DNA of 64,000 nt from a virus. Under the pieces are notes generated by a model, which had not been told where the DNA came from, ran no database searches, and was given only the letters and a program-made list of their open reading frames with translations. Position numbers and translations under genes: made by a program. Shown in pieces: positions 10,390 to 20,091 of the stretch (the first letter of the stretch is position 1; every line of letters begins with the position of its first letter). The DNA is taken from IMG/VR virus record IMGVR_UViG_3300026078_000017, positions 186,001 through 250,000 of that record; one strand, given 5' to 3'.

Positions 10390-13300
10390 TTAGTACCGCT
10401 TAAAGTCGCCCGTGATCAACTGCAACAAAATCGTATCTTTTAGACCATGACGGTTATTGTCGCCAAGGTAAATATCAGAGTACAGATATTCCAGTTTTGG
10501 TCTTTCAAGCATGTGGCTTTCAATAACGAAGTTAGTTCCAAGATACTTGGTTTTTCTTGGAATAAGTTGAGCAATGAAAGTTCCAATATTTGTGTCAAAC
10601 CACTTATAGAACTCGAAGAAGCTCTTCAGGTTCATTTTGTCTGTAAGTCTGTTGAAGTAGACTTCTCTAAGGAAGGCAAGTCGTGGGTAGTCAGGGGAGA
10701 ACAACAACTCAGGATTACCAATGATGTTATCCAGGGCATTAAGAGTTGAGAAAATGCCAACCATGTCTTGGTCAAGAGCATCTACAATCGAGAAGTCGAT
10801 GGTGAATCTTGTGTTGTCTGTTGGTTGTTCAGAAAGCTCCACACGATACAAGGGAGCAACTGCCGCATAAGAGCTGGAAAGGACATTTTGATAGTTCAAG
10901 AAGGACCTTGGACGTACCTTCTCTGTTGTGGAGGCTTCATCGAACTTTGGAGAGATGTAACTATAAAAGAATCTCTCTGGAACTACGACAGAAGATGTAG
11001 CTGGGAAAGAACTACCGGAAAAATGCGACAAGGCTCCGAGATAGTTCAAGTTTTGGGAGTAGTCGAAGAACTGAATCTGTCCAGAAGCATCCGACTGTGT
11101 AACCTGTTGATCCATGGAAACATCGAGACGAAGTCTTTCCCAAGAACCTGATGCGTTCGTCACGAAGTTGAAGTTAAGATCAGGGTTCTGAACACCAAGA
11201 GACTTGAAGTTTCTTACGTGTTCTTGCCATTCGTCACTCTCAAGATATTTTGACCAGAATCTAATCTGACCAACACGACCATCGAAATAGGTTACTCTAG
11301 AAGTCTCAGGTGCCGAACCTGTCTGGTTCAAGAAATATGGAGAGGTTGAAGAAAGACTTTGGGAACCCAAGGCCAACCAGGATGCGCTTGCATTTGCAAC
11401 GCTGCTATTGGTTCCCCAAACCGAAGTTGCTCCACCAGGAATTTCATTGAAGAAACTAGATGTAAAGTAGGCTTCAGTAATGTCACCAAAACTCTGCTTG
11501 GCTGCTCTAAGGAAATAAGAAGAAGAGACCACAGAGTTGAGGTCTGGGTGATCACTTCTTTGACGACCATAAGAGACATACCACTGACCACCATCAAAAA
11601 TGTCTGCACCCGTAAGAACAAGACTAACAATTGGACTTGCAGAAGCCGTGATGGTTGGTTGTGTGTAAAGTGTAATATTTTTGGAACCAGAAACCGCTAC
11701 AACGTTCAACAGGGCTTGTTCGCCTGGAACGCTTCCGGTGTTCATGATACGAATAAGACCTTGAGACACATGGTTAACGGTATTCTTTGGAAACCTATAT
11801 GTTCCTTCAATTGTGAAGGAACCAGAAGTAAGATAGCCGGCATCCGTTGTGAATCCAGGTGTAACGAAAGGATAGCCAGGTTCAAATCTGGTCTGGTACA
11901 AATATTCGCTTCTTAGGTATCCGCCTGACACGAAGTTGGCAAAGGAAGAAATCTCCGAACGTTTGTCTCTGACGAAAGAAAGAGGAGCCTTTGTTGGACC
12001 ACCAAACTCACGAATTCTGAAGTTGTTATCTGGGTCAATACCAACAGAACGAATGAAGGACTTCACTGAGTGAATCGTTCCCTTGGACTTTACAACGTCT
12101 TGAAGGTTGATCAAAATACGTCTCCAGATTTGATTCTGGATGTACTGAAGGCTTAGAGCATTTGTAGAAACATCGTCTTGGATGTTTTCTCGATTAATAT
12201 ACTGCTCAATAGAACTGCCAACAAACAACGGTGGCAAGTTGAAGCCCTGTTGTTTAGCCATAAACTGCAAAAATTGATCTGGGACAGTGTCTTCAGAATT
12301 ATAGTCAACCCAGTTCAAGTTAGAGAATGACTGGATGTAAAGCTTCATTTCATCGAAGTACTTTGCCCACACATAAGCAAATGACAAGAGAAGTTGAGTA
12401 CCTCCCAGTTGAGCTGACCGAGGGTCTGTACCAGAAATGATGGTATTGATGATGTTGCCTTGTTCTGTAGCAAGTCCATCTTGAACTTGACCTTCAAGAA
12501 GGTAGTGTTTTGGAACAAGTTTCGTAATGAGGTTGGGGTTGGCGTCATCAAAGTTGGATGCACTAACCATGAAGCTTTGATTGAACGTAAGAACTTGTGG
12601 GTGAGTACCGAAAAGAATTGGCGTGAACTCCAACTTCTCATAGGTCATTGGGTCTGGACCTGCAACAGAACCTGTAGGAATCTCTCTGACTCTGAGAGCA
12701 TTTCCGGCAATGTTCAACTGTCCATGAAGACCTTGACCACTAGAATCCAAGGTAAGAAGCGTGTTTGATCCTGAAGGTTCATTAAGTTTGAAGTACAACC
12801 TAAGGTCATCACTTGCAAAGACTGCCTTCTTTTGGTAGTTCAGTCTGTCATCAAGACTTCTAACCGAATGCCAAATTCTAAAGTCATCTAGGGCACCAGA
12901 AAGTGTATTTTGTGGTGCGTGAGTAAATGATCCCATGGAGAAACCGGAACCAGAACCTATGACAAGGTCAATGCCGTCCCAAAAGGTTTCTCCCAGTTCA
13001 AACGAAACGCTTGATCCAGTCAACGCCTGATTGACATAAGCGTACATTTGGTTGACATTTGGAGTTCTGTCCCAAATCAAAGCTACATTGTTCCAGGTTC
13101 CCTTTCGCAAGGAGAACGACATTGTTTGACCCAAGGATTTACTTGCAACCGTGTAGTACATCGGTGCCATGTCAGTATTTGCGGTACCGCTGACAACCAA
13201 GGAGAAACCATCAAGTCCACTAATGGACTGGGACATCTTACTGAAGACTGTTTGTGTGGTATTTGAACCTGAAGGAAGATAAACCCAAAACTCTATTGTC

Positions 13301-13836
13301 GTAGAGTCAAGACCAGGATTAAGCTTAGAGGCACCTGTGATGTCCTTGGAGACGTTTGGGAAGGCAGCACCGGCACTGTCCTTGACAGTAATCCAAGTGC
13401 CAGCATTCGTCTCTGAACCCTTAGAGCCAGAGAAGAAGGCATATCCCTTGTACTTGGGATAATTGTCAAAGACATATTTCTCAAAGCCCGTCAAGCGGTC
13501 AAAGAACATTTCATATTCTTTTTGTGAGCCGTCAAATGGGAAAGAGTCGACAATTGTTGTAAATGCAACGTTAGTCTTGACCTGAGCACTGTTGAAGAAT
13601 GTGTGATTTTCAAACTTGGACCAGTCTACATTCAACTGTTGAGTGGACTTGAGTCCTTCATTGTCAAGGTCATACTTGAAGGAAGCTGTCATGCCAATTA
13701 CAGAATCAGCCAAGTCTGCACCAATAACCTTCGTAAATGTCGAAGATTTTGCTGCATCTTCTGTTAAGCCTCTTACAAGATTTGGCGTAAACAGGGATGG
13801 TCGGTTGAACCGTAAGTTGTCATTGTTATCTGTCAT
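10390..13836 (-). CDS. Large baseplate/tail protein with two LamG-like domains
   Basis: An 1148-residue protein. Two concanavalin/LamG-like jelly-roll segments can be picked out: residues about 165-350 ('TIEFWVYLPSG', 'WNNVALIWD', 'GALDDFRIWHSVRSLDDRL') and about 660-890 ('SFTIEGTYRFPKN', 'GRVGQIRFWSKYL'). The C-terminal 200 residues are more globular and end '..LQLITGDFKRY'. Following the gp6-like gene, a protein this size could be the counterpart of T4 gp7 (about 1030 residues), but I see no direct gp7 signature. LamG-type domains usually bind carbohydrate. It begins at a TAATG junction with the upstream gene. Confidence 0.75.
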   Translation of the reverse strand: MTDNNDNLRFNRPSLFTPNLVRGLTEDAAKSSTFTKVIGADLADSVIGMTASFKYDLDNEGLKSTQQLNVDWSKFENHTFFNSAQVKTNVAFTTIVDSFPFDGSQKEYEMFFDRLTGFEKYVFDNYPKYKGYAFFSGSKGSETNAGTWITVKDSAGAAFPNVSKDITGASKLNPGLDSTTIEFWVYLPSGSNTTQTVFSKMSQSISGLDGFSLVVSGTANTDMAPMYYTVASKSLGQTMSFSLRKGTWNNVALIWDRTPNVNQMYAYVNQALTGSSVSFELGETFWDGIDLVIGSGSGFSMGSFTHAPQNTLSGALDDFRIWHSVRSLDDRLNYQKKAVFASDDLRLYFKLNEPSGSNTLLTLDSSGQGLHGQLNIAGNALRVREIPTGSVAGPDPMTYEKLEFTPILFGTHPQVLTFNQSFMVSASNFDDANPNLITKLVPKHYLLEGQVQDGLATEQGNIINTIISGTDPRSAQLGGTQLLLSFAYVWAKYFDEMKLYIQSFSNLNWVDYNSEDTVPDQFLQFMAKQQGFNLPPLFVGSSIEQYINRENIQDDVSTNALSLQYIQNQIWRRILINLQDVVKSKGTIHSVKSFIRSVGIDPDNNFRIREFGGPTKAPLSFVRDKRSEISSFANFVSGGYLRSEYLYQTRFEPGYPFVTPGFTTDAGYLTSGSFTIEGTYRFPKNTVNHVSQGLIRIMNTGSVPGEQALLNVVAVSGSKNITLYTQPTITASASPIVSLVLTGADIFDGGQWYVSYGRQRSDHPDLNSVVSSSYFLRAAKQSFGDITEAYFTSSFFNEIPGGATSVWGTNSSVANASASWLALGSQSLSSTSPYFLNQTGSAPETSRVTYFDGRVGQIRFWSKYLESDEWQEHVRNFKSLGVQNPDLNFNFVTNASGSWERLRLDVSMDQQVTQSDASGQIQFFDYSQNLNYLGALSHFSGSSFPATSSVVVPERFFYSYISPKFDEASTTEKVRPRSFLNYQNVLSSSYAAVAPLYRVELSEQPTDNTRFTIDFSIVDALDQDMVGIFSTLNALDNIIGNPELLFSPDYPRLAFLREVYFNRLTDKMNLKSFFEFYKWFDTNIGTFIAQLIPRKTKYLGTNFVIESHMLERPKLEYLYSDIYLGDNNRHGLKDTILLQLITGDFKRY

Positions 13837-15419
13837 TATTCAGAAACTACCTTAAATCTGAACCCTTGTTCGTAGAAGAAGTCTGTTCTACCATTTTCCT
13901 CAAGCTTGAACTCGAACTCATACACTTTACTTGCCTGAAGGTCATTGAACCAAAAATCAAAGAACATTCCTTGGCTGTCTGAAGACAACTTTGTTCCTTG
14001 GGTGTCAAACGGAACAATGATTTCTTTAGTATAGGGGTCAATAACTCTCCAGTACATATTTTTGAAAATTCTAGACACCGCTGGCTTTGGAAGGCGTTGT
14101 GTGGCGAAGTCGAACTCCCAGTCTTGAATGAACACACGAAGACGTGTGTTTTCTTTCTTTGTGTAGAACTGTTCAAGATTGGTGATGTTAACCACATAGT
14201 TTCTTTGGTCGAAAGAAACACCATCACCCATAAGCTTGGAAAACTTCACATATCCACCAGAAGCAAACAAGTAGGTTTTGTCCAAGGACTTCCACAACAA
14301 CAAGAAACTCTGGTCATAACCTGAGGCACTTACAAATGAGTTGAGTTGAATGTCCGAGAACGTGTTAAGTGACACGTCAGCATAATAAGAACCTGTTTGT
14401 TTCAGGTTGCCAAAGGAAAGCTGACTGCCAGTAAAGGAAGAACTAAAGTAAGAATTGCTGCTAGTGTAAAATGTGATTGACTGTGAGTGGCTTTGTGACC
14501 AAGAGGTTACTGGAATAATGCTGCTCTTGGAAGCAACCAACTCCAACATCAAACAGTTTGAACCTGTGATTTCCTGAGCACCCGACATGAAGTTGTGATA
14601 AATGCCTCTTGGAGACGAGTAGACAAAAAATCTATTTGGCACATCAAACATAGCCAAGTTAGAGTCATCAGAAACGACATTGCCATCATATTTGATGTAA
14701 AGTTGAGGTCTAAAAGTTGGGTTATTGGTGTTGCGTCCACCAAACCTCTTTACAAATCGAGTTGTCTGGTCAGTCTCCTGAGAGTCGATGAAGCTGAGTC
14801 TGAAGCCATTGTTTGGAAGATTTCCCCACAAGGAAGCAGACACGAGTTGTGTTACATTCATGAACAAGTCTTCATCACCACGACCAAAAGACTGTGTGAC
14901 ACTCAAACTCTGAGAACCAAAACCAATGTTGCCGCTTACGTAATAATCACAGATGTCACCGATAGCTCCCGAGGCAGCAGCACCAGAAACTGTCCACAAG
15001 GTCACAGAAGGGTTTACAGAGGCTGTAATCCAGTTAGCAGCGTCCAAGTCTCTAAAGTAAAGAACGTCAGAACCTGCTCCTTCGTTCCAGTCTTTTGCAA
15101 GAGGATGAAGTTGAAGGGTAAAATTCGATGGAACAGTTTGACCGCCATTAATGTTTTTCAAGTACAAAAAGGCACCAAAATTTGCACCAGAAGCATCTAA
15201 GATGGAACTGGTCAAGGACTGAAGAGGTGAGTAGTCAAACTTCAACAGGGCTCTTGATAGCTCGGTTGGATTGTTTGTTCCAGATAGTGTCGTTTCACCA
15301 TAAAGGTGGAACAGGTCCATGCTTGCTGCTTGACCAACGTTTGAGTACAAAGACCTAGACCCGAACAAGATTTTGTCGGTAATGTAGGAATCTTTGCTTG
15401 ATGACAAAATTCTAAACAT
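13836..15419 (-). CDS. Baseplate/tail protein, DNRLRE-like N-terminus
   Basis: A 527-residue protein. The first 250 residues ('KDSYITDKIL', 'SRALLKFDYSPL', 'LHPLAKDWNEGAG') resemble the beta-rich DNRLRE-type domain found in surface proteins, and the C-terminal half continues with immunoglobulin-like patterns ('SKVYEFEFKLEENG'). It lies between the gp6-like wedge gene and the LamG protein, two bases after the former, so it is very likely part of the baseplate wedge periphery. Domain assignment is by pattern only. Confidence 0.7.
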   Translation of the reverse strand: MFRILSSSKDSYITDKILFGSRSLYSNVGQAASMDLFHLYGETTLSGTNNPTELSRALLKFDYSPLQSLTSSILDASGANFGAFLYLKNINGGQTVPSNFTLQLHPLAKDWNEGAGSDVLYFRDLDAANWITASVNPSVTLWTVSGAAASGAIGDICDYYVSGNIGFGSQSLSVTQSFGRGDEDLFMNVTQLVSASLWGNLPNNGFRLSFIDSQETDQTTRFVKRFGGRNTNNPTFRPQLYIKYDGNVVSDDSNLAMFDVPNRFFVYSSPRGIYHNFMSGAQEITGSNCLMLELVASKSSIIPVTSWSQSHSQSITFYTSSNSYFSSSFTGSQLSFGNLKQTGSYYADVSLNTFSDIQLNSFVSASGYDQSFLLLWKSLDKTYLFASGGYVKFSKLMGDGVSFDQRNYVVNITNLEQFYTKKENTRLRVFIQDWEFDFATQRLPKPAVSRIFKNMYWRVIDPYTKEIIVPFDTQGTKLSSDSQGMFFDFWFNDLQASKVYEFEFKLEENGRTDFFYEQGFRFKVVSE

Positions 15420-15421
15420 GA

Positions 15422-17263
15422 TTATACCGATGTTCCTTCAATATCAAAGTCCTTGTATCGGATTTCGAAAATAGATCCTGGTGGGCCAATGATAATACCC
15501 TTGGTTGTGTTAGAAGCCACGTCGAACTGTGCTGAACTGTAAACTCTACTGTTCTGTGCACCAGTAAGGTTCTTCACAGAAACGTTCGTTACAGACACAA
15601 CACCGTTGTTATTGAAAATAAGATTCTGCAAGTCAGATAGAATGATTGGTTGGTCAATCTCAAAGTGCTTTATAGAAAAGTACTGTGTCAATCTTGACAC
15701 AATGTTTTGAAGAACGAGTTTCTTGTTCTTGGTTGGGTCGATCACCACAGAAAACTCAACCTTGAGGTTGATGATTTGAGCATCGAGAATATCGATGGCA
15801 TCAGAAATCATTCTGAAGGAATTCAAATAGGTCTGAAGGTTCTTCTTCAAGCTATCTGGAGACACAACAAGTTGACCTTGTTGATTTCTCGAAATGATGT
15901 AAAGTTGAGTTGCAAGTGGGTTGTTCTGGTTGGACCTAACAGAAGCACGATAAACTCTTCCAAAGTTGGAAGGCATCGTATACACACGGGCAAGCAAGTC
16001 TGGCTTTGTGACAATGCGACTCTGGGAGGCACGAACTGCTGGAATGCGAGTCTTTAGTTCGTCTGTGGTTGGAGCGTCATCTCCTCCTCCAGCATCTTGT
16101 TCATTTACTGCATCTACGGATTTTCTAACGAAAGATGCAACAGATGTACTTGGACCATTTGGGAAACTAATGTTGAGAGTACCAACACCTCTAATAGCTC
16201 CACCAATGACGTTGTGTTTCAAACCACCACCATATCTGTATTCTACAGACAAGGTCGAGTTTGGAGAAATAACACCAAATGTCGTGGTCTGAAGAAGATT
16301 GCCAGGATTCAAGGTAAATCTGGAGAAAGTCTTCTTTCCATAGAGTGGAACTGCAAACTCACTTGGATCTGGAATGATGTCATCATCCAAGGTAGAAGCA
16401 CCACTTCCACCAAAGGTCAAAGACGTAAGGCGTGTCTGAATGTCAGTTCTCTTGATAAAACGATATGGAGCTGGAATGATAGCCAAGTTTTCTTGAACCA
16501 GTTCATTGTCATCGTTTCGGTTAATCAGAGCCTGGAATACTGTGTCTTGGGTCAGGTACTCAACTTCATAGTACTTGTTGCCCTGTGAGTCAGAAACTGA
16601 AATGACCTCAGTAACATTTTCTTTTGAAAGGGTGAACTTCTTGAAAGCCTCGAAATTTCCGATAGAGAAAGACTCGACCTGACGATTACCAGAAAGAGCT
16701 GTGCCCTTTCGAGACATGATGAATGCTGTAGGATTGTTATTCGCATCTCTTCCAGAGATACGAACGCTCGCAACATAGTTGCCGTCAATCGTTTCAGAAA
16801 AATCTAGGTCATCCACAAGTTCGAAGGATGTACCCACGTTTGAAGGGAAGGTTGTACCTGCCTCAATAACTGGGATAGCTGCTAGAAGGGGAGCCGGAGG
16901 GTTTTGGTTTGGGTCGGCTGGGACTTCGAGAGAGATCGTAATATCCACGACAGCCGGGGACGAACCAACGATATCAACACCCGCATTTCTGAGGTGGCGT
17001 TCGATATTCCGAAGCTCAACAGACGAATTCGGGTCCAACTCATGGAACTGATGATCGAGATAGAAACTTTGTACGTCCCCAATATACGCGGCAAATTCCA
17101 AGAACATACCACCAAGCGAAGGCTCGCTAAGGTCACGAATGCGATCCGGGAAGTGTACTCTTGCATATTCAAACAAATCCTGCTTAAAACCAGAGAAATC
17201 CTTGTTTAAGTATTTTCTGGTCTTGATTTGCTTTAAAATCTGCTTTCGTGAATCAGTTGGCAT
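15422..17263 (-). CDS. Baseplate wedge protein, gp6/Baseplate_J-like
   Basis: A 613-residue protein with the hallmarks of T4 gp6 and other Baseplate_J proteins. The N-terminal 'YLNKDFSGFKQDLFEYARVHFPD' region is followed by 'GGMFLEFAAYIGDVQSFYLD', and the central part carries 'RASQSRIVTKPDLLARVYTMP'. In T4, gp6 dimers form the inner iris of the baseplate that drives sheath contraction. The upstream neighbour is the gp25 homologue, its usual partner in the wedge core. A TTAAATAA box and the Shine-Dalgarno element AAGGA lie just before the ATG. Confidence 0.9.
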   Translation of the reverse strand: MPTDSRKQILKQIKTRKYLNKDFSGFKQDLFEYARVHFPDRIRDLSEPSLGGMFLEFAAYIGDVQSFYLDHQFHELDPNSSVELRNIERHLRNAGVDIVGSSPAVVDITISLEVPADPNQNPPAPLLAAIPVIEAGTTFPSNVGTSFELVDDLDFSETIDGNYVASVRISGRDANNNPTAFIMSRKGTALSGNRQVESFSIGNFEAFKKFTLSKENVTEVISVSDSQGNKYYEVEYLTQDTVFQALINRNDDNELVQENLAIIPAPYRFIKRTDIQTRLTSLTFGGSGASTLDDDIIPDPSEFAVPLYGKKTFSRFTLNPGNLLQTTTFGVISPNSTLSVEYRYGGGLKHNVIGGAIRGVGTLNISFPNGPSTSVASFVRKSVDAVNEQDAGGGDDAPTTDELKTRIPAVRASQSRIVTKPDLLARVYTMPSNFGRVYRASVRSNQNNPLATQLYIISRNQQGQLVVSPDSLKKNLQTYLNSFRMISDAIDILDAQIINLKVEFSVVIDPTKNKKLVLQNIVSRLTQYFSIKHFEIDQPIILSDLQNLIFNNNGVVSVTNVSVKNLTGAQNSRVYSSAQFDVASNTTKGIIIGPPGSIFEIRYKDFDIEGTSV

Positions 17264-17271
17264 GTGTATCC

Positions 17272-17745
17272 TTAAATAACAAACAGGGTGACTTCTAATT
17301 TGGCATTATTGATCGCAAGTGAAGCTACAGAATAAATTAGCACCAGTTTGACGATTCCGGTGTATCTATTTTCCACTTGGTCGACATATGACTCATAAGC
17401 CACAGGTGTAACGAAAGGCATCCACTTCGAAATGGCTGTGTTTATACGAATCATCGCCTCTTGATCAAAGTCTGGTTTTGATGAGAAATCAACCAAAAGT
17501 GGTCTTAAATTGGCACCAAGGAAATAGTTTCCGAGTCTTTCGCCCCAATTCGTTAAGATAAGGTTTCGAAGATTGTCAGCAACCTGAGCCTTAATGTCAG
17601 TGTTCATTAGGAACAAGCCGTTCTGAGATGGGTCAGGTTCTACTGGGGTTTTGATGCCAATTGGCGTAATGGTCTTGTTCTTATTCAAGACGTCTTGTTG
17701 CTTAAAGCCCGTTACGCCAACATCTTTGAAAGAGATTTGTGCCAT
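17272..17745 (-). CDS. Baseplate wedge protein, gp25-like
   Basis: A 157-residue protein of the GPW/gp25 family. The diagnostic part is the central helix and strand around residues 45-80, 'DIKAQVADNLRNLILTNWGE' followed by 'RLGNYFLGANLRPLL'. In T4, gp25 joins gp6 and the sheath initiator; the length is close to that of T4 gp25 (132). It sits eight bases upstream of the gp6-like gene. The sequence TATTTAACAAA directly precedes the ATG without a good Shine-Dalgarno element. Confidence 0.88.
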   Translation of the reverse strand: MAQISFKDVGVTGFKQQDVLNKNKTITPIGIKTPVEPDPSQNGLFLMNTDIKAQVADNLRNLILTNWGERLGNYFLGANLRPLLVDFSSKPDFDQEAMIRINTAISKWMPFVTPVAYESYVDQVENRYTGIVKLVLIYSVASLAINNAKLEVTLFVI

Positions 17746-17769
17746 TTTGTTAAATATTTCGACAAGGGA

Positions 17770-18012
17770 TTATGCGCTAGACCCTGTTGGAAGACCTAAG
17801 GTCGTCACACGGGTACTGAGCTGGTTGATTTGGCTTTGAATGGACACAAAGCTGGCAGTTATCTGGTTTTGTATGTACAGGTCTATTTCTGTAGCAAGAT
17901 TCTGAGCAAAGGACAACTTCAGGGTTTGAGCCTGTTCAGGAGTCGTTACAGTTTGTGAGGAGTCCAAAATCCTTACGATTGCATCCCCAAGTTCTTTTTT
18001 GTTTGTTGCCAT
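17770..18012 (-). CDS. Small coiled-coil protein between spike and gp25
   Basis: An 80-residue protein with one long predicted helix or coiled coil ('QTLKLSFAQNLATEIDLYIQ' and 'SFVSIQSQINQLSTRVTTLG'). It begins at a TAATG overlap with the stop of the spike gene and has a good Shine-Dalgarno element (GGAGAA) inside that gene's last codons. The family is not recognised; its place within the baseplate module suggests a small baseplate or chaperone-like subunit. Confidence 0.7.
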   Translation of the reverse strand: MATNKKELGDAIVRILDSSQTVTTPEQAQTLKLSFAQNLATEIDLYIQNQITASFVSIQSQINQLSTRVTTLGLPTGSSA

Positions 18013-19601
18013 TATTCTCCGAAGATTCTTTCTGACTTGGCTTTCTCGACAATAGAGTTGTCACCACTGCCTACTAGATTTTGTTCTTTTTGAGTAATTG
18101 TTTGTTGAAGTTGACCTCTATAAAGAGTATTCGACAAAATTTGACTGGATGCAATTGCCTGAAGGGAAGCAATGTTGCTATATGGAACCGCAATGGCAGT
18201 GTTGAAAGCTGTCTCCAAGGTAGTCGTCAAACTTGAACAGAAGTCCTTCAAGGCATTTACTTGATCCTGAAGATTCTGAATGGAGTTCTTGTATTCTGAC
18301 CACTTGATGTATGGCTCAGCCTTTCCAGTTGCCTTGCCCAGGTACATCTCTGGGGCATACATCTGAAGCTTGCCATTTTTATCAATATACAGATAAGCAA
18401 GGTCATCTTCATTATCTGCTTGACGAATGATTAGGATGGTTCCATCGATTTGGTCGGTCTTTCTGGCAATCACACGAATGTGGTCTGCCTTGGCAGCAAC
18501 ATAAGACTTACCAATAGTACCATCGTTTCCATCTTGAGGTTGTTCAAACTCTAGGGTATCATCAGGAAAACTGACATCTGTCAACTTGAAGTTTTTGTCA
18601 AGTTCTGACTGCATCGTAACCATAATACGAGCAGCATCATTCTCCATGTCAGGATCACCCTCACGTGGGTTATCTTGCTTTCCTTCTTGAAGATATGGGG
18701 TTTTGTTTACCTCTTCCACATGACGAGAGTTCTCTACGACACGTGGAGCTGTCTCTTCTGGATCCGTGTTCTCATCTGGAGGGAGCTTACGAGCACGTCC
18801 TGCGACTATGTCAATAGAACCTGCCTGACCGATAGCATCTGCTTCAGCACGAACCACAGGACCCGTTCTGTCTTCTCCAAAAACAATCATGGAGTTGTTC
18901 TTGCCCTGAAGAACAAACTCACCTACGCGTTTGTTGAATCTAGGAACAGGTTCAAAGGTGAAGTTCTTTATCGAGTTGCTGCCCTCCACAATGCCATCGT
19001 AGGGGTTTTCGTTGTTTGACCCAGTAACTCTAAGGGTCAAGGTCTGAGGCGTGTCAGCACCATTTGGGAAGCTTGGAGTATGGTCCTGGTCTCGTCCACG
19101 TTCTGTGGTGGATAGGAGTTGTGGATTGTATTCCGGAAAGAATCTACGGTCATGAACGTTATAGTTCACATCCTCAATAGTTCTCTGTTCTGAGACTCTG
19201 GAAATCCAATAGCCAACCACCGTTCCACTTCGACTTGGATCTGGGAAAATAACCCAAACCTGTTCGCCAGGAACAATAGGAAGTTCAATATAGGAAGAGA
19301 ACAAAGGAAACAACACAGTAGAGATAGGGTTACCACTGTCTGCCGAGTCTGAAACCATTCTTGCCAAAATGGAGTTGACAGGAAGAATGTCTACGAGTTC
19401 AGGGTTGTTTACCTGTTCAGCAAGTGCTTGTTTCTGGTCATCTGACAAAGCACTAGGGTTATCCAAAACCTCTACTACAACAGCCCTTTGAAGGGTTGGA
19501 GCTTGACCTTGTGTTTGAACTGCCCTGATTTCCTGAGTAGGCTGACCAAGGGTCGAACCTCCCACAGCTCTTCTAGAAACCGCACTTGATATTCTTGCCA
19601 T
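18012..19601 (-). CDS. Baseplate hub/spike protein, gp5-like
   Basis: A 529-residue protein. The region around residues 115-155, 'ELPIVPGEQVWVIFPDPSRS' then 'GTVVGYWISRV', matches the OB-fold at the base of gp5/VgrG-type spikes. A second half (residues 190-400) alternates short strands, for example 'NNSMIVFGEDRTG' and 'GSIDIVAGRAR', consistent with an extended spike. The C-terminus has a helix ('YKNSIQNLQDQVNALKDFCS'). I do not see the lysozyme domain present in T4 gp5. The ATG follows CTATTTAACGATT, a box shared with other late genes. Confidence 0.82.
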   Translation of the reverse strand: MARISSAVSRRAVGGSTLGQPTQEIRAVQTQGQAPTLQRAVVVEVLDNPSALSDDQKQALAEQVNNPELVDILPVNSILARMVSDSADSGNPISTVLFPLFSSYIELPIVPGEQVWVIFPDPSRSGTVVGYWISRVSEQRTIEDVNYNVHDRRFFPEYNPQLLSTTERGRDQDHTPSFPNGADTPQTLTLRVTGSNNENPYDGIVEGSNSIKNFTFEPVPRFNKRVGEFVLQGKNNSMIVFGEDRTGPVVRAEADAIGQAGSIDIVAGRARKLPPDENTDPEETAPRVVENSRHVEEVNKTPYLQEGKQDNPREGDPDMENDAARIMVTMQSELDKNFKLTDVSFPDDTLEFEQPQDGNDGTIGKSYVAAKADHIRVIARKTDQIDGTILIIRQADNEDDLAYLYIDKNGKLQMYAPEMYLGKATGKAEPYIKWSEYKNSIQNLQDQVNALKDFCSSLTTTLETAFNTAIAVPYSNIASLQAIASSQILSNTLYRGQLQQTITQKEQNLVGSGDNSIVEKAKSERIFGE

Positions 19602-19638
19602 AATCGTTAAATAGTTACAGTCAAGAATTCAAAATAGT

Positions 19639-20091
19639 CTAATGTTTTGCTGAAGCTTCTATTTGGTCGTAAAGTGCGTCTTCTGTTAGTTCCGTTGTTT
19701 CCTTCTTACGGGCAGCACCAACCAGTTCAACCAGCTTCAAAAGCTGGTCATTTGCCTTTGACATACGTTCAAGGTACCTTGACAAGTTTTGTCCATGAAT
19801 AGCATGTTCTGAAGGCTTACCTTGAACTTCCATGTAAAGGTCAGTCCAAATAATATAGGCATTCATACGATCCGTAATGGAGTTCTCGTAAATCTGTCTC
19901 CACAGGGATTTTTGTTTGTCTTCTGTGCTGGCAAGAGTTTCCAACAGCTCATTGAAAGACGCTAGTTGTTCGGTGGTCTTCTCTCTTAGAGAGTCAATGT
20001 TCTCACCAACAAAATTCCCCACAGGACTGTTAGTTTCAAGTTCTTCATCGTCTGTTATCAAAGCCTGTTGTTTTTTAGAATTGGAACTCAT
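19639..20091 (-). CDS. Hypothetical helical protein downstream of late sigma gene
   Basis: A 150-residue, mostly helical acidic protein ('MSSNSKKQQALITDDEELET' start). The middle carries 'WRQIYENSITDRMNAYIIW' and 'HAIHGQNLSRYLERMSKAND'. It overlaps the sigma gene by 17 bases, so the two are co-translated. In T4, gp55 works with the co-activator gp33; I see no clear gp33 sequence match, so a transcription role is speculation from the neighbour. A small terminase or scaffold-like role is equally possible. Confidence 0.65.
   Translation of the reverse strand: MSSNSKKQQALITDDEELETNSPVGNFVGENIDSLREKTTEQLASFNELLETLASTEDKQKSLWRQIYENSITDRMNAYIIWTDLYMEVQGKPSEHAIHGQNLSRYLERMSKANDQLLKLVELVGAARKKETTELTEDALYDQIEASAKH

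Noticed and set aside
14595-15200. Long plus-strand open frame opposite a baseplate gene
   Set aside because: It is antisense to a clear structural gene, with a start, composition and cysteine/arginine content of a shadow frame.
17264-17280. T4 late promoter TATAAATA in this position
   Set aside because: The box read in the sense strand is TATTTAA, the reverse orientation of the T4 consensus, so I list it as a separate, unproven motif.
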